From NCBI RefSeq assembly GCF_009663775.1, contig NZ_RDBR01000007.1, positions 1 through 53,000 of the forward strand: 53,000 nucleotides of DNA. The letters are read 5' to 3'. A model generated the notes under the pieces. The model worked only from the letters and a program-made list of their open reading frames with translations, did not search any database and was not told the DNA's origin. This DNA is from Lactobacillus sp. 0.1XD8-4. Its GTDB lineage: Bacteria > Bacillota > Bacilli > Lactobacillales > Lactobacillaceae. Positions 6,422-14,692 of this stretch are shown here, piece by piece (the stretch's first letter is position 1; the number at the start of each line of letters is the position of its first letter). The position numbers and the translations under genes are program-made.

Positions 6422-7751
6422 AAGCCAATATTTAACAGTTAGCGAGTTAACTAAATATTTAAAAACAAAATTTGATCGTGACCCGTATTTACATACAGTC
6501 TATTTAACCGGCGAACTTTCAAATTTTCGGTTACGTCAGCGCCATCAGTACTTTAGCCTAAAGGATGATAATGCGTTAATCGACGCGGTAATGTTTGAAC
6601 ATCAATACCGTAAAATCAAGTTTACGCCAGAGCAGGGAATGAAAGTCTGTGTAGTGGGTCATGTTAGTCTTTATGAAAAAAGCGGCCGTTACCAGATTTA
6701 TATTGATCGAATGGAACCTGATGGAGTAGGATCACTCTATTTGGCATTTGAACAATTAAAGAAGAAACTAAACGCAGAAGGCTTATTTGATCTGCCTAAA
6801 AAGCAAATTCCGCTGTTTCCCAAGCGAATTGCAGTTGTTACTAGTATTGATGGAGCTGTTATTCGCGACATTAATACCACGGTTCGGCGCCGTTATCCAA
6901 TTGCTCAAGTTGTTTTATATCCAACAGTTGTACAAGGGGATAAGGCAGCAGCAGATATTGCTCGTCAGATTAATCGTGCAAATGAACGAGGAGATTTTGA
7001 TACCTTAATTATTGGTCGCGGCGGTGGTTCAATAGAGGATTTATGGCCGTTCAATGAAGAAGTTGTTGCCCGTGCAATTGTGGCAAGTAAGATCCCAGTT
7101 ATCTCATCGGTTGGTCACGAAACGGATACGACAATTGCGGACCTAGTAGCAGATCGCCGGGCTGCCACACCAACCGCAGCCGCAGAATTAGCTACCCCTG
7201 TGCAGTTAAATGATGTGTTAATGACAATCAAGGATGACCAGAATCGCTTGTTGAATACAATGAGAACCCAAATTAATTTTGATCGTCAACAGTTAAAAAA
7301 ACAGCTGCAAAGTTATATTTTTCAGCAACCCACACGGTTATATGAAAATTATGCGCAAAAAGTTGACCAGTTAACCCAGCAACTTGAACAGGTAGCGCAC
7401 AATACACTCCAAACTACCCAAATTAGGATTGAACGACTTCAGTCTCAGTTAATGGCCCAATCACCATTACACCAAATTCAGCGGCAGACACAAACTGTTA
7501 AACAATTAGAAAAACAATTGATAATGTCAGCAGCGGCAAACCAAAACGATAGGCACCAACAGGTTATGAGCTTAATCAAACAATTGGATTCGTTGAGTCC
7601 GCTAAAGATTATGAGCCGTGGTTATACCTATGTAACAAGTGAAGAAAAAGTAGTAAATCACGCCAAACAACTAGCGGTTGGTCAACAGGTTCAATTGCAT
7701 TTTGATGATGGAGAAGTTCAAGCAGAGATTAAAAGCGTAAAGGAGCACTAA
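6414..7751 (+). CDS. xseA: exodeoxyribonuclease VII large subunit
   Basis: The 445-residue protein starts with an N-terminal OB fold (about 1-100, L-T-V-S-E-L-T-K-Y-L-K, T-G-E-L-S-N-F), then the catalytic core with T-S-I-D-G-A-V-I-R-D-I and G-R-G-G-G-S-I-E-D-L-W, followed by a long coiled coil. It combines with XseB to degrade single-stranded DNA from both ends in mismatch and damage repair. It overlaps folD by 8 bp and sits 1 bp before xseB. Confidence 0.97.
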   Translation: MDRSQYLTVSELTKYLKTKFDRDPYLHTVYLTGELSNFRLRQRHQYFSLKDDNALIDAVMFEHQYRKIKFTPEQGMKVCVVGHVSLYEKSGRYQIYIDRMEPDGVGSLYLAFEQLKKKLNAEGLFDLPKKQIPLFPKRIAVVTSIDGAVIRDINTTVRRRYPIAQVVLYPTVVQGDKAAADIARQINRANERGDFDTLIIGRGGGSIEDLWPFNEEVVARAIVASKIPVISSVGHETDTTIADLVADRRAATPTAAAELATPVQLNDVLMTIKDDQNRLLNTMRTQINFDRQQLKKQLQSYIFQQPTRLYENYAQKVDQLTQQLEQVAHNTLQTTQIRIERLQSQLMAQSPLHQIQRQTQTVKQLEKQLIMSAAANQNDRHQQVMSLIKQLDSLSPLKIMSRGYTYVTSEEKVVNHAKQLAVGQQVQLHFDDGEVQAEIKSVKEH

Positions 7752-7752
7752 T

Positions 7753-8031
7753 ATGGCAACAGAAAAACCAACATTTGAAGAACAATTAACACAACTGCAA
7801 CAAATTGTAAGTCATTTAGAACAAGGAAACGTCCCACTCGAAGAAGCTTTACAGCAGTTTCAAGAAGGCATAAAACTATCTAAAGAATTACAAGCGAAGT
7901 TAACAAGTGCCGAAAAGACATTAGGACACCTGATCGATGATAGTGGTAATGAGAAAGTATACGAAAAACAAAGTGACGATCCAAGCAATAATGGTGGCGG
8001 CAACCGTGGCTTTGGCAGTGAGAACGAATAA
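7753..8031 (+). CDS. xseB: exodeoxyribonuclease VII small subunit
   Basis: This 92-residue helical protein has the family core T-F-E-E-Q-L-T-Q-L-Q-Q-I-V-x-x-L-E-Q-G-N-V-P-L-E-E-A-L-x-x-F-Q-E-G. Small subunits form a helical cage on XseA. The C-terminal tail (about 75-92) is glycine- and asparagine-rich and probably disordered. It begins one base after the xseA stop, behind AAGGAG. Confidence 0.95.
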   Translation: MATEKPTFEEQLTQLQQIVSHLEQGNVPLEEALQQFQEGIKLSKELQAKLTSAEKTLGHLIDDSGNEKVYEKQSDDPSNNGGGNRGFGSENE

Positions 8032-8051
8032 ATTTTAGGAGCGTTAGCGTA

Positions 8052-8924
8052 GTGGTTACAGCACTTTCAACTTTAAAAGAACAAATTGATAATTACCTTG
8101 CCCAGGCATTAGCAGCGGATGTTGACCAAGAAACACTCCTTAATTCGATGCAGTACTCTTTAATGGCTGGGGGAAAACGTCTTCGTCCTGCGCTTACTCT
8201 TGCCACTGTTGAGATACTTGGAGGAGAGCTTAACAATGATGTGTTACGAGCAGCAACAGGATTGGAGTTATTGCATACATACTCTTTGATTCATGATGAC
8301 CTTCCAGCAATGGATAATGATGAATTGCGCCGAGGTAAACCAACTAATCATTGTAAATTTGGAGCAGGTATGGCAACGCTTGCTGGCGATGGGCTGTTAA
8401 CTCTTGCCTTTCAATGGGTGACTGATAATCACTTATCTGCTACTACGCGGAGCCGGTTAGCACTTGAGCTTGCTAAAGCAGCTGGTCCAGCCGGCATGGT
8501 TGCTGGTCAGGCTCGTGATATTGAAGGTGAGCACCAGCAGCTAGACTTAGCACAACTACGCTATTTGCACCGACAAAAAACAGGAGCACTTTTAGAATAT
8601 GCGGTTCTTGCGGGTGGCATCATAACAGGTCAATCTGATCAGGTGTGTCAGCAGTTAGCGTTATTTGGAGCTAATTTTGGCCTGGCATTTCAAATTTATG
8701 ACGATTTAATGGACGTTCTTAGCACTACTGAAAAGATGGGTAAAAAAGTTCATAAGGATGCTAATGAACAAAAGAATACTTACCCCGGATTGTTAGGGAT
8801 TAAAGGGGCTAAGGAACAATTACGAAAAGCTATCGCTGCAGCTGTTAGAACCCAACAACAGCTTGAGCAAATTACTGGTAAATCATTTGTAGGATATGAT
8901 CAATTTTTAGCATATTTTAAATAA
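8052..8924 (+). CDS. ispA: farnesyl/geranylgeranyl diphosphate synthase
   Basis: This 290-residue trans-prenyltransferase has G-G-K-R-L-R-P (40-46), the first aspartate-rich motif D-D-L-P-A-M-D (82-88) with R-R-G-K-P, and the second D-D-L-M-D. It condenses IPP with allylic diphosphates to make the C15 (or C20) precursor for undecaprenyl phosphate, and can also prime the longer chain made by the synthase at 47474. The start is GTG at 8052 with AGGAG ten bases upstream. It follows xseB as in B. subtilis yqiD. Confidence 0.94.
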   Translation: MVTALSTLKEQIDNYLAQALAADVDQETLLNSMQYSLMAGGKRLRPALTLATVEILGGELNNDVLRAATGLELLHTYSLIHDDLPAMDNDELRRGKPTNHCKFGAGMATLAGDGLLTLAFQWVTDNHLSATTRSRLALELAKAAGPAGMVAGQARDIEGEHQQLDLAQLRYLHRQKTGALLEYAVLAGGIITGQSDQVCQQLALFGANFGLAFQIYDDLMDVLSTTEKMGKKVHKDANEQKNTYPGLLGIKGAKEQLRKAIAAAVRTQQQLEQITGKSFVGYDQFLAYFK

Positions 8925-8936
8925 GGAAAAGAGAAA

Positions 8937-9758
8937 ATGAAAAAAGAACGGGTAGATGTGTTATTAGTTCAGCAGGGACTTTTTGATTCACGAGAGCAAG
9001 CAAAGCGAGCTGTAATGGCTGGCGAAATCCTCGGAAAAAATAATGAACGATTAGATAAGCCGGGGCAAAAAATCCCGATTACAACAACCCTTCATATGAA
9101 AGGGAAAAAGATGCCATATGTTAGCCGAGGAGGCTTGAAATTAGCCAAGGCATTAAAAACTTTTGAAATCTCAGTTAAAGACAAAACGGTCTTAGATATT
9201 GGTTCATCTACGGGTGGCTTTACAGATGTGATGTTACAAAATGGCGCGAAATTAAGCTATGCTCTTGATGTCGGAACTAATCAGCTAGTATGGCAATTAC
9301 GTGAAGATCCGCGAGTTGTGGTAATGGAACAAACTAATTTTCGTTACAGTAAGTTAGCTGATTTTACTAGTGGACAACCAGAATTCGCTTCAATTGATGT
9401 TTCTTTTATTTCGTTACGTCTTATTTTGCCACCACTAGCTCATATTTTAAAAATGGGCGGAGAAGTTGTAGCGTTGATTAAACCGCAGTTTGAAGCCGGT
9501 AAAGAACATGTTGGTAAAAATGGAATAATTCATGATCATAAGGTTCATCGAATGGTTTTAGAAGAAGTTTTGACCTTTGCTCGTGAAGATCATTTTGATG
9601 TTCTAGGTTTAGATTATTCTCCAATTAAAGGTGGTCAGGGAAATATGGAATTTCTTGTTCACCTCCGATTGAGTGAGAAAGAAGGAATTCTTAGCTCAAA
9701 TGTCGATATTGATAACGTTATTGCTGCTGCTGATGACGATTTAAATCATAAAGAATAA
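8937..9758 (+). CDS. TlyA family rRNA 2'-O-methyltransferase / hemolysin A-like
   Basis: The 273-residue protein joins an N-terminal S4 RNA-binding domain (about 3-60) to an FtsJ-like SAM methyltransferase domain (about 62-250) with motif I L-D-I-G-S-S-T-G-G-F (86-95). Characterised TlyA enzymes 2'-O-methylate cytidines in 16S and 23S rRNA and so affect capreomycin sensitivity; activity on this protein is inferred. B. subtilis yqxC has the same position between ispA and the arginine repressor. A run of acidic residues ends the protein. Confidence 0.92.
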   Translation: MKKERVDVLLVQQGLFDSREQAKRAVMAGEILGKNNERLDKPGQKIPITTTLHMKGKKMPYVSRGGLKLAKALKTFEISVKDKTVLDIGSSTGGFTDVMLQNGAKLSYALDVGTNQLVWQLREDPRVVVMEQTNFRYSKLADFTSGQPEFASIDVSFISLRLILPPLAHILKMGGEVVALIKPQFEAGKEHVGKNGIIHDHKVHRMVLEEVLTFAREDHFDVLGLDYSPIKGGQGNMEFLVHLRLSEKEGILSSNVDIDNVIAAADDDLNHKE

Positions 9759-9777
9759 TATAGGGATGAATAAATAA

Positions 9778-10230
9778 ATGAAAAAGGCAGAACGACAACA
9801 AAAAATACGAGAAATCATAACAAGTGAAAGTATTGAGCGACAAGAAGATCTAGTTGAACGGCTCCGAGAATTAGGATTAACGGTAACGCAGGCTACAATT
9901 TCACGCGATATCAAAGATATGCAGCTGATTAAAGTACCCGCAGACGACGGGGGTTATCGTTATGGAATTCCTGCTTACCATCGTCAGGGACATGAAAGTC
10001 AATTAGCAGCAACCCTTCATGATAGTTTAGAACAATTGAAGCGTAATAATTGTTTCTTGGCATTAACCGTTCATCCGGGAAATGGTCCAGTAGTCGCGAC
10101 CTTAATTCGCAAGATGGATTTCCCTACTGTTTTTACGACGATTGGTGATGATGGAAATGTTCTGGTTGTATGTGTATCCGCTGATGCAGCAGTAAAATTA
10201 GAAGAAAAACTTAATGCAATGTTGGACTAA
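9778..10230 (+). CDS. argR: arginine repressor ArgR/AhrC
   Basis: The 150-residue protein has the N-terminal winged helix (about 1-70, with T-V-T-Q-A-T-I-S-R-D-I-K-D-M as recognition helix) and the C-terminal hexamerisation and arginine-binding domain (T-I-G-D-D-G-N-V-L-V-V-C). It represses arginine synthesis and/or activates catabolism in response to arginine. No arginine gene is nearby; the argR-recN pairing is an old Firmicutes arrangement. In lactobacilli with two or more ArgR proteins the roles differ, so the exact regulon is open. Confidence 0.95.
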   Translation: MKKAERQQKIREIITSESIERQEDLVERLRELGLTVTQATISRDIKDMQLIKVPADDGGYRYGIPAYHRQGHESQLAATLHDSLEQLKRNNCFLALTVHPGNGPVVATLIRKMDFPTVFTTIGDDGNVLVVCVSADAAVKLEEKLNAMLD

Positions 10231-10245
10231 GCGAGGTGGTTATCT

Positions 10246-11928
10246 TTGTTACAAGAATTGACGATTGACAATTTAGCAATTATCAAACATTTAACATTAA
10301 CATTTGCTAACCAGATGACTGTATTAACTGGGGAAACCGGTGCTGGTAAGTCTATTATTATTGATGCAGTTGGACTATTGGCTGGAGGACGTGGTTCACA
10401 GGAATTTATTCGTCGTGGTGAAGAAAAACTGAGTCTCCAAGGACAATTCGCTATTCCAGATGATCCTGATTTTGATGACTTGTTAGATTCGCTTGGGATT
10501 AGCCATGAAGATGACATTTTAATTATCTCTCGAGAGATCCATCGCAATGGTCGCAACACAATACGGGTCAATGGACAATTAATCAATACAACAACATTAC
10601 GTAAAATTGGCAGTGGACTAGTTGATATTCAAGGACAAAATGAGCATCAGCAATTGATGCAGCCTGAGACGCATTTGGGGATGTTAGACCAGTTTGCGGC
10701 TAAAGAAGTCCAACCGTTATTAGCTCAATACCAAATTGAATATCAAGATTATTCTAAGTTAAAAGCCGCGGTAAATAAAAAGCAAGCTAATGAGCAACAA
10801 TGGGCACAACGTTTGGACATGTTACGTTATCAAGTAAATGAAATTGAAGAAGCTAATTTAAAGGCTAATGAAGAGGACGAATTAGTGAGTGAACGTGACC
10901 GACTGGAACACTTTCAACAAATTAATAACGCCCTTCAATTAGCTGTTACAACCTTCAATGAAGGAGATCAAGCTCCGGTTCTTGACCAAGTTGCGACGGT
11001 AATGGATGCTATTAATGCCATTGCTGAATTTGATGATGCATATGATAACCTTAGTAAATCTTTAAGTGATGCTTATTATGCACTACAAGATGTTGCCAAC
11101 GAAGCAAGCCAGCAGCTTGATATGCTTGAATTTGACGATGGAAGATTGGCACAGATTGAGCAACGATTAACTATAATTGGCGATTTAGAACATAAATATG
11201 GGGATACGTTGGCAGAGGTATTAAAATACTATACCAAGATCAAAAAGGAACTTGACTCAATGGAAGCTGCTGCTGATTCTAGTAGTGACTTAGAGCAGCG
11301 ACTCTCTGTGGCTGAAGACAAAGTTCGTGAAACAGGACGAAAATTAAGCCAGGTCCGCCAAAAGGCTGCTCATGAATTAGGGAAAAAGGTTCATCAACAA
11401 TTAAAAGAACTTTATATGGAAAAAGCCGAATTTGAAGTTCACTTTATTAATGAAGGACGCGAACAATTTACGCCAACAGGAATCGACCAAGTAGAATTTT
11501 ATATTCGAACTAATCCTGGTGAGTCAATGGGACCCTTGGCTAAGATAGCATCCGGTGGCGAACTATCGCGGGTGATGCTTGCATTGAAGACGATTTTTGC
11601 TCAAAAGGAAGGAGTCACCAGTATTATCTTTGATGAGGTAGATACTGGTGTTAGCGGACGAGTTGCCCAAGCAATTGCAGATAAAATCAAAGTAATTGCT
11701 CACCATTCACAAGTTCTTTGCATTACTCATTTACCACAAGTAGCTGCGGTTGCACAGCATCATTTTCTTATTAAAAAGTCTGTTCATGATGAGCGGACTA
11801 CTACTCGGGTAACACCGTTAAAAGAAAGTGAACGAGTCGAGGAGCTTGCCCGCATGTTATCTGGTGAAAAGATTACCCACTTAACCAAGGAACATGCGCA
11901 AGAACTTTTAGAGATGGCAAAACAATAA
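10246..11928 (+). CDS. recN: DNA repair protein RecN
   Basis: This 560-residue SMC-like ATPase has an N-terminal Walker A G-E-T-G-A-G-K-S (29-36), coiled-coil arms (about 150-370) and a C-terminal signature/Walker B region with I-A-S-G-G-E-L-S-R and I-I-F-D-E-V-D-T-G-V-S-G. It acts at double-strand breaks to gather and protect ends. The start is TTG at 10246, six bases after GAGGTGG. It is convergent with the LexA-box gene at 12029. Confidence 0.97.
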   Translation: MLQELTIDNLAIIKHLTLTFANQMTVLTGETGAGKSIIIDAVGLLAGGRGSQEFIRRGEEKLSLQGQFAIPDDPDFDDLLDSLGISHEDDILIISREIHRNGRNTIRVNGQLINTTTLRKIGSGLVDIQGQNEHQQLMQPETHLGMLDQFAAKEVQPLLAQYQIEYQDYSKLKAAVNKKQANEQQWAQRLDMLRYQVNEIEEANLKANEEDELVSERDRLEHFQQINNALQLAVTTFNEGDQAPVLDQVATVMDAINAIAEFDDAYDNLSKSLSDAYYALQDVANEASQQLDMLEFDDGRLAQIEQRLTIIGDLEHKYGDTLAEVLKYYTKIKKELDSMEAAADSSSDLEQRLSVAEDKVRETGRKLSQVRQKAAHELGKKVHQQLKELYMEKAEFEVHFINEGREQFTPTGIDQVEFYIRTNPGESMGPLAKIASGGELSRVMLALKTIFAQKEGVTSIIFDEVDTGVSGRVAQAIADKIKVIAHHSQVLCITHLPQVAAVAQHHFLIKKSVHDERTTTRVTPLKESERVEELARMLSGEKITHLTKEHAQELLEMAKQ

Positions 11929-11980
11929 AAATAGGTTCTGGCATAAACTTATTTTCTTAATTTGAATAAGACAATATGCA

Positions 11981-12019
11981 ATAGGCTCCAAAGCTCGAAA
12001 CCCGAACTCTGGAGCCTAT
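11981..12019. terminator. convergent hairpin between recN and the SOS-controlled gene
   Basis: ATAGGCTCCA (11981-11990) and TGGAGCCTAT (12010-12019) are perfectly complementary. T tracts are poor on both sides, so terminator function is plausible from position but not certain. Confidence 0.45.
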
Positions 12020-12028
12020 CATGGTTGA

Positions 12029-12358
12029 TTATAAGTTAGCAATGTAACGAATTTGATCAAAGTTAACAACATAGCTTACATTTTGGTTAGTAATAAGATA
12101 ACGATTAGTATCCGCTAATTTAGCGATATTACCAGTAACATTGACTGGATAACCATCATTATTAATTGGCATTAGCTGAAAGGTAGCTTTAATTTTGTCT
12201 TTGATAGCCCGCTTTAAAAATAATTGACGTTGTTCAGCAGGTTGCGGGGTTAATAGACCTTCTTGATTATGAGAAGAATCCTCCTCAAATAAATTCCGAA
12301 GTTTATTACTAATGATTTGTGGCGTAAATTTAAAAAGAGATTTTTGTTCAATTTGCAT
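12029..12358 (-). CDS. small protein under LexA-type promoter, possibly YolD-like
   Basis: The 109-residue protein starts at the ATG at 12358 behind GGAGG, in preference to an in-frame ATG at 12403. The N-terminal part is basic/polar. The C-terminal 50 residues (F-Q-L-M-P-I-N-N-D-G..V-T-G-N-I-A-K-L..V-V-N-F-D-Q-I) have the alternating strand pattern of YolD-like proteins, which end G-x-I-x-K-I-D..I-x-F-x-D-I. That match is by eye and tentative. YolD proteins often accompany SOS Y-family polymerases; none is next to it here. Two LexA-box-like sites overlie its promoter. It is probably a DNA-damage-induced protein of unknown role. Confidence 0.75.
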   Translation of the reverse strand: MQIEQKSLFKFTPQIISNKLRNLFEEDSSHNQEGLLTPQPAEQRQLFLKRAIKDKIKATFQLMPINNDGYPVNVTGNIAKLADTNRYLITNQNVSYVVNFDQIRYIANL

Positions 12359-12369
12359 AATCGCGCCTC

Positions 12370-12383
12370 CGAACATTCGTTTG
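12370..12383 (-). promoter_or_regulatory. LexA/DinR box (SOS box) 1
   Basis: On the plus strand the site reads CGAACATTCGTTTG, one base away from the Gram-positive SOS consensus CGAAC-N4-GTTCG. It lies between the -10 and the RBS of the small gene, where bound LexA would block transcription. Confidence 0.75.
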
Positions 12384-12390
12384 TAATTAT

Positions 12391-12419
12391 AGTATACGAA
12401 CATACATTCAGAAATGCAA
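12391..12419 (-). promoter_or_regulatory. promoter of the SOS-controlled small gene
   Basis: On the minus strand TTGCAT (12414-12419) and TATACT (12391-12396) are separated by exactly 17 bp. Confidence 0.8.
12397..12410 (-). promoter_or_regulatory. LexA/DinR box 2, in the promoter spacer
   Basis: The minus strand reads TGAATGTATGTTCG. The right half TATGTTCG matches the SOS consensus; the left half is degenerate. It fills the spacer between -35 and -10. Confidence 0.5.
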
Positions 12420-12516
12420 GCAAAACGCTCAAACTTTTTGTTTCACATTTGCTTGATTTAAGTGCTAATCTAGTGCATTATAGTAGTAATACGATTAATT
12501 AAATAGGAGCGTTATA

Positions 12517-13137
12517 ATGGCAAATCGTGGAATGTTAATTGTTCTTTCAGGTCCTTCTGGCGTTGGTAAGGGGACCGTTCGAAAGGCCATCTTTGATTCA
12601 AATGATAATGATTTTCAGTATTCAATCTCAATGACTACGCGGAAACCGCGACCGGGTGAGGTTAATGGTGTTGACTATTTTTTTGTCAGCAAAGAAGAGT
12701 TCGAACATCATATCCAAACCGGTGGAATGCTAGAATATGCTAAGTATGTTGACAATTATTATGGTACCCCATTAAAATATGTTAATGAGACGTTAGATTC
12801 AGGAAAAGATGTTTTCCTTGAGATTGAAGTTAATGGAGCGATGCAGGTTCGTTCAAAGTGTCCAGATGGTGTGTTTATCTTTTTAACTCCGCCTGACTTG
12901 GATGAGCTGAAACAGCGCTTGATTCACCGTGGAACAGATAGTATGGAAGTTATTAACAAACGAATTCATAAGGCATTCGGTGAAATTCAAATGATGCAAA
13001 ATTATGATTATGCTGTTGTTAATGATGAAGTGCCAAAGGCTGTCGAGAAGATTAAAGATATTATTCGTACAGAACGGCTTCGTGTAACACGGGTTATGCC
13101 ACGTTATCTTGAAATGTTAGGAGATTCCGAAAAATGA
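12517..13137 (+). CDS. gmk: guanylate kinase
   Basis: The 206-residue P-loop kinase ([10 protein letters not shown] at 11-20) phosphorylates GMP to GDP using ATP. The GMP-binding segment with S-x-T-T-R-x-P-R-x-G-E and V-D-Y-F-F-V is intact. The start follows AATAGGAG. It overlaps rpoZ by 4 bp (ATGA), the usual Firmicutes gmk-rpoZ-coaBC-priA-fmt-rsmB order. Confidence 0.97.
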   Translation: MANRGMLIVLSGPSGVGKGTVRKAIFDSNDNDFQYSISMTTRKPRPGEVNGVDYFFVSKEEFEHHIQTGGMLEYAKYVDNYYGTPLKYVNETLDSGKDVFLEIEVNGAMQVRSKCPDGVFIFLTPPDLDELKQRLIHRGTDSMEVINKRIHKAFGEIQMMQNYDYAVVNDEVPKAVEKIKDIIRTERLRVTRVMPRYLEMLGDSEK

Positions 13138-13352
13138 TTCTATTTCCATCAGTTGATGAACTACTAAAACACATTGATTCACGTTACTCACTTGTGATGC
13201 TTGCTAGTAAGCGTGCTAATGAACTAGACGCTGGGGCAGCACCATTACTTGAACATTATGAGTCCAGCAAGTCTGTTGGTAAGGCGCTTGAAGAAATATT
13301 GGCTGGTAAAGTAACGATTGATCCTGATCATACTGAAGACTTACAGGACTAA
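13134..13352 (+). CDS. rpoZ: RNA polymerase omega subunit
   Basis: The 72-residue protein carries the omega core: [16 protein letters not shown] near residue 20 and [12 protein letters not shown] near residue 45. It helps assemble RNA polymerase by chaperoning beta-prime. It is translationally coupled to gmk by the ATGA overlap. A terminator follows. Confidence 0.95.
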   Translation: MILFPSVDELLKHIDSRYSLVMLASKRANELDAGAAPLLEHYESSKSVGKALEEILAGKVTIDPDHTEDLQD

Positions 13353-13374
13353 TAATTTACCATAAATAAGCGAT

Positions 13375-13413
13375 AAGGGACTATGACGATTGTTTGTCAC
13401 TAGCCCCTTTTTA
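13375..13413 (+). terminator. terminator after rpoZ
   Basis: AAGGGACTATGAC pairs imperfectly with GTCACTAGCCCCTT and is followed by TTTTT. Confidence 0.8.
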
Positions 13414-13444
13414 ATTCGGACAAGTTTAGTTGATAATAATTAAA

Positions 13445-13453
13445 TGCTATAAT
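13445..13453 (+). promoter_or_regulatory. extended -10 promoter of coaBC-priA-fmt-rsmB
   Basis: TGCTATAAT (TG plus a perfect TATAAT) lies 33 bp upstream of the coaBC start. The -35 is weak (TTTAGT). Confidence 0.6.
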
Positions 13454-13486
13454 CAATTAGAAAAATAATTTGCTTGGGGTGAAAAA

Positions 13487-14692
13487 ATGACACGGATAGC
13501 AGTATATTTAACTGGTAGTATTGCCGCGTATAAAGGAATTGAAGTAGTACGGGGACTGCAGAAACAAGGCCATGAGGTACGTGTCGGAATGACAGAGGCC
13601 GCTACAAAACTTGTTAATCCTGCAACATTGTTTGCCCTAACAAAAACGCCAGTGCTAACTAGTCTATGGGATGAACATTCAACACCAATCCCGCATATTG
13701 AATTGGCTGATTGGACAGAGCTAGCAGTGGTTGTTCCGGCTTCGGCTGATATTATTGCCAAGATGGCAGGTGGAATTGCTGATGATGCAGTATCAACTGC
13801 GCTTCTCGCTACTGCAGCCCCAAAGGTAGTTGTTCCGGCAATGAATAATCATATGTGGATGGCGCCAGCAACGCAACGTAATATTTCCTATCTTCAAGAA
13901 GATGGTGTAAATGTAATGCTCCCGGCCATTGGGCGATTGGCAGAAGGATATGCCGGGCGAGGAAGGTTACCTGAGCCAATAGAAATTTGTCAATATATAA
14001 CTGCCTTTTTAGCTGATACTGACCTATTAAAAGATAAGAAAGTAATAGTAACTGCTGGCGGCACGCGTGAAAACATTGATCCGGTACGCTTTATAGGCAA
14101 TCGATCTTCTGGCAAGATGGGAATTGCAATTGCTAATGCAGCTGCTCATGCTGGTGCAGATGTAACGTTAATTGTAGGTCAAGTTGCCGTTGCTCTCCCC
14201 CAATCTCCGCGGATAAAGCTTGTTCATGTCACAACAACGGAAGATCTGTTTAATGCACTTCAAGAATATTTTCCTATTGCTGATGTTTTGATAATGGCAG
14301 CAGCTGTGGCTGATTATCGTCCTCTAGAGATTGTCGACCATAAGATAAAGAAAAGTGCGGATAACCACAATTTAAGCTTAGAGCTGACAGAAACGGTCGA
14401 CGTTTTAAAAAAGATAGCAAGCAGGAAAAGGTCATCCCAATTGGTAGTTGGTTTTGCGGCAGAAACTAATGATTTGCTGCAGAATGCTAACCATAAACTT
14501 GCCAGCAAAAATGCCGATATGATTGTTGCTAACAGTGTTGCTGGCCCCCAGAGTGCTTTTGGTAGTGACAACAATCAAGTTACAATTCTTCAAAAAAATC
14601 AGGCCCCGCTAAAATGGCCACAGCAATCAAAAAAGCAAATTGCTAATCAACTTATTAAATTGATTAGTACGAAATTAAAGCAAGGTGATTAA
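13487..14692 (+). CDS. coaBC: phosphopantothenoylcysteine decarboxylase / phosphopantothenate-cysteine ligase
   Basis: The 401-residue bifunctional protein makes two consecutive steps of coenzyme A synthesis. The N-terminal CoaC flavoprotein domain (about 1-180) shows T-G-S-I-A-A-Y-K and P-A-M-N-N-H-M-W. The C-terminal CoaB domain (about 185-400) shows T-A-G-G-T-R-E-N-I-D-P-V-R-F-I-G-N-R-S-S-G-K-M-G and A-A-A-V-A-D-Y-R-P. The start follows TTGGGGTG. The priA start codon directly abuts its stop (TAAATG). Confidence 0.97.
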   Translation: MTRIAVYLTGSIAAYKGIEVVRGLQKQGHEVRVGMTEAATKLVNPATLFALTKTPVLTSLWDEHSTPIPHIELADWTELAVVVPASADIIAKMAGGIADDAVSTALLATAAPKVVVPAMNNHMWMAPATQRNISYLQEDGVNVMLPAIGRLAEGYAGRGRLPEPIEICQYITAFLADTDLLKDKKVIVTAGGTRENIDPVRFIGNRSSGKMGIAIANAAAHAGADVTLIVGQVAVALPQSPRIKLVHVTTTEDLFNALQEYFPIADVLIMAAAVADYRPLEIVDHKIKKSADNHNLSLELTETVDVLKKIASRKRSSQLVVGFAAETNDLLQNANHKLASKNADMIVANSVAGPQSAFGSDNNQVTILQKNQAPLKWPQQSKKQIANQLIKLISTKLKQGD

